Below, in pieces: positions 21,023-22,736 of a stretch of 22,736 nucleotides of DNA (within the stretch, counting starts at the first letter, position 1; each line of letters opens with the position of its first letter). The stretch is from CAZCBN01 sp964496975. Its GTDB lineage: Bacteria; Planctomycetota; Phycisphaerae; Phycisphaerales; UBA1924. Below the pieces are notes generated by a model. The model saw only the letters and a program-made list of their open reading frames with translations. It was not told where the DNA came from and made no database searches. Both the position numbers and the translations under genes were made by a program. The DNA is taken from the NCBI GenBank assembly GCA_964496975.1, contig CAZCBN010000048.1:1-22736 (forward strand), in the 5' to 3' direction.

Positions 21023-22642
21023 ATGCACACGAAACATGCGGCGACTTGGGCGGCCCGGCGACGCGGCAACAACCTGCAACACGCCCGGTGCCCCATCGCG
21101 CCGGCGGGCGTGACCGGCGCTGCAACGGGCGCGGCCTGGGCCGCCGTGGCCGCGCTCGGCGCGGCGGCGGGGCTCGCGGCCGCCGGGTCCCGCGTTCTCG
21201 TCATCGGCGTGGACGGCCTGCGGCCCGACTGCATCGCCGGGGCCGACACGCCCGCGCTCGACGCCCTCATCGCCGACGGCTCCTTCAACACCGACGCGCA
21301 GTGCGAGGACCTGACCTTCAGCGGGCCCAACTGGGCCAGCATTCTCAACGGCGTGCACCGCGACAAGCACCGCGTCATCAACAACGAGTACCGCCCCAGC
21401 CGCGTGGCGGAGTGGCCCGACTTTCTGACGCTGCTCGAGCGCACCACCCCGGCGCTCGTCACCGCCAAGTGCGTGTCGTGGGACCCCATCGGCATCAAGC
21501 AGCCCAGCGAGTGCGACGTCACGGAGATCCCCGAGGGCGACGACGAGCCCGTGACGCTCATGGCGGTGCAGATGCTCACCAACCAGCACCCCCAGATGCC
21601 GCAGGGGCCCGACGTGCTGTTCGTCCATCTGGACGAGGTGGACGGCGCGGGCCACACCCACGGCTTTCACCCAAGCAGCCCGAACTACCTGCGCGGCATC
21701 GAAGAGGCCGACGCGCGCATCGGCCGCATCGTGCAGGCCATGCGGCAGCGGGCCAACTTTGACGCGGAGAACTGGCTCGTCGTGCTGACGAGCGACCACG
21801 GCGGGGCGATCGACAAAAACCACGGCGGCAACACGCCGGAGAAGCGGGCCATCCCCTTCCTCGTCTCGGGCAAGGCCGCGGCGAAGGGGAGCGCGTTCCC
21901 CAACCCGCGGTCGATCGACGTCGCGGCGACGGTGCTCACGCACATGGGCGTGCCGATCGACCCGGCGTGGCAGCTCGACAGCCGCCCCATCGGCCTGACC
22001 GCGACCGCCGCGCCGGCGGCGCGACTGGGGCAGAACCTGATCTACAACGGCGACGCCGAGGCGCAGCGCGGCTTCGACGTCCCGGGCATCGACGCCTACG
22101 CCCTGGGCTGGAACGACCCCGGGCCGAGCCAGTTCACCATCCTGCGCTCCGGCGGCGAGGGTGCCCTGCCCAACCCCAACCCCAACCCCAACCCCGACCC
22201 CAACCGGGCCGACCCGGCCGGCGGGGCCAATCACTTTGCCGGCGGCATGAGCCGGGCCATGAGCATGACGCAGCGCATCGACCTCGCCGCCATCAAGCCG
22301 GCGATTGAGGCCGGGGCCCGGTATGAACTCTCCGCGTGGCTCGGCGCGAAGGCGGGGGAGGTGAGCCCGATCACGTTTGAGGTCCGGTTTGTTGATTCCG
22401 GCGACAACGACATCCCCGGCGGCACGACCTTTGTCCATGCGCCCAGCGGCGGCGCGGCGGCGGGGTTTGTCCGCTACGCCGAGGCGGCCTCGGTGCCGAA
22501 GGAGGCCGCGGCGGCGGTGGTCGAGCTGTCCGCCCTGCGGCTTGCCGGGGTGTTCGCCGAGGTGTACGCGGACAACCTGAGCTTGGTCATCTCGGCCGAG
22601 AGCGAGGGGGCCGCGGGATCCGCCGCCCCGGCGGGCCGGTAA
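21023..22642 (+). CDS. Exported type I phosphodiesterase / nucleotide pyrophosphatase-like protein with C-terminal carbohydrate-binding-like domain
   Basis: The 539-residue protein belongs to the alkaline phosphatase superfamily. Metal and catalytic residues follow family order: D64 in VLVIGVDGLRPD, probable nucleophile S100 in FSGPNWASILNG (a Ser where nucleotide pyrophosphatases have Thr), D207 and H211 in LDEVDGAGHTHGF, D258/H259 in LTSDHGG and H267 in KNHGG. Enzymes of this type hydrolyse phosphodiester or phosphomonoester bonds, often outside the cell; the substrate is unknown. A 12-residue Pro-Asn repeat linker (383-394) follows the start of a jelly-roll-like domain (NLIYNGDAEAQRGF from 338). 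A later part (YELSAWLGAKAGEV) resembles carbohydrate-binding families. The N-terminus is long before its hydrophobic core (35-55), so export is likely but the start is uncertain. There is no GCP module. Confidence 0.85.
   Translation: MHTKHAATWAARRRGNNLQHARCPIAPAGVTGAATGAAWAAVAALGAAAGLAAAGSRVLVIGVDGLRPDCIAGADTPALDALIADGSFNTDAQCEDLTFSGPNWASILNGVHRDKHRVINNEYRPSRVAEWPDFLTLLERTTPALVTAKCVSWDPIGIKQPSECDVTEIPEGDDEPVTLMAVQMLTNQHPQMPQGPDVLFVHLDEVDGAGHTHGFHPSSPNYLRGIEEADARIGRIVQAMRQRANFDAENWLVVLTSDHGGAIDKNHGGNTPEKRAIPFLVSGKAAAKGSAFPNPRSIDVAATVLTHMGVPIDPAWQLDSRPIGLTATAAPAARLGQNLIYNGDAEAQRGFDVPGIDAYALGWNDPGPSQFTILRSGGEGALPNPNPNPNPDPNRADPAGGANHFAGGMSRAMSMTQRIDLAAIKPAIEAGARYELSAWLGAKAGEVSPITFEVRFVDSGDNDIPGGTTFVHAPSGGAAAGFVRYAEAASVPKEAAAAVVELSALRLAGVFAEVYADNLSLVISAESEGAAGSAAPAGR
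22169..22204 (+). repeat. In-frame hexanucleotide repeat CCCAAC
   Basis: Six consecutive 6-bp units (one with GAC for AAC) encode alternating Pro-Asn residues. Repeat purity at DNA level suggests recent slippage; length changes would stay in frame. Confidence 0.85.
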
Positions 22643-22736
22643 GGCAGAGTCGGGGGGCGGCCCCGGCGACCGTGCCGAGCACGGCCCGGGCGGCCGCGCC
22701 CGCCGCGGCCTGGGCGGCCGCGGGGGCCCGCGGGTC
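22643..22736. other. Window end, non-coding as far as visible
   Basis: GC-rich sequence with a small hairpin, CCGTGC-CGA-GCACGG (22670-22684), and no T-run. No gene can be supported before the window stops. Confidence 0.4.

Noticed and set aside
1..22736. tRNA or rRNA genes, insertion sequences, attachment sites
   Set aside because: I saw no tRNA-like cloverleaf ends, no rRNA segments, no transposase motif and no paired terminal repeats.

Overview
The window is very GC-rich bacterial DNA, and its content points to the Planctomycetota, most likely a Phycisphaerae-type lineage. The evidence is a run of secreted proteins ending in a two-repeat dockerin-like domain with a terminal Gly-Cys-Pro, a PEP-CTERM-like tail on a lamin-tail protein, a TIGR03790-type protein (a family known from exosortase-bearing genomes), and a prepilin-like protein with an H-X9-DG-type end. 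This placement is inferred from gene content; there is no rRNA or other marker here. A run of 10 Ns at 2922-2931 shows the source is a draft scaffold.

Layout. 2-1898: the 3' part of a gene resembling nucleotidyltransferase/radical-SAM/SPASM fusions, but without the cluster cysteines and apparently frameshifted near 1385-1391. 2035-2919: an HDOD signalling protein. 2932-3431: a gene-free stretch with a possible structured RNA, a strong terminator, a heptamer tandem repeat and the terminator of the facing cheV. 3432-4433 (-): cheV. 4781-5428 (-): a small lamin-tail-like protein with a PEP-CTERM-like tail. 5677-6708: a prepilin-type protein.

6880-15515 is the core. Five co-oriented genes encode exported proteins with unrelated bodies (lamin-tail-like, right-handed beta-helix, unknown, unknown and possibly propeller-like, PPC-like beta-sandwich). 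All five end in the same 54-residue module, two 27-residue halves built on DFNGD...DIFDLFDFL and closing on CP. In the first two genes the module DNA differs at 1 of 165 bases while the flanks are unrelated. A subtilisin-like protease at 18606-20765 carries a diverged 53-residue version.

15661-17349 (-): the TIGR03790-like protein. 17457-17765: a DUF167/YggU protein. 17905-18429: a STAS-domain protein with a long inverted repeat in its leader. 18606-20765: an S8 protease. 20821-20950: four tandem 30-bp hairpin units. 21023-22642: a secreted type I phosphodiesterase-like enzyme.

Working together: most products look exported. The shared C-terminal module looks like a common sorting, anchoring or assembly tag placed on many different bodies, next to a second, PEP-CTERM-like route. 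The receptor or processing enzyme for the module is not recognisable in this window. Base composition also changes along the window independent of coding strand: G-rich on + up to about 7 kb, C-rich from about 10.7 to 17.9 kb.
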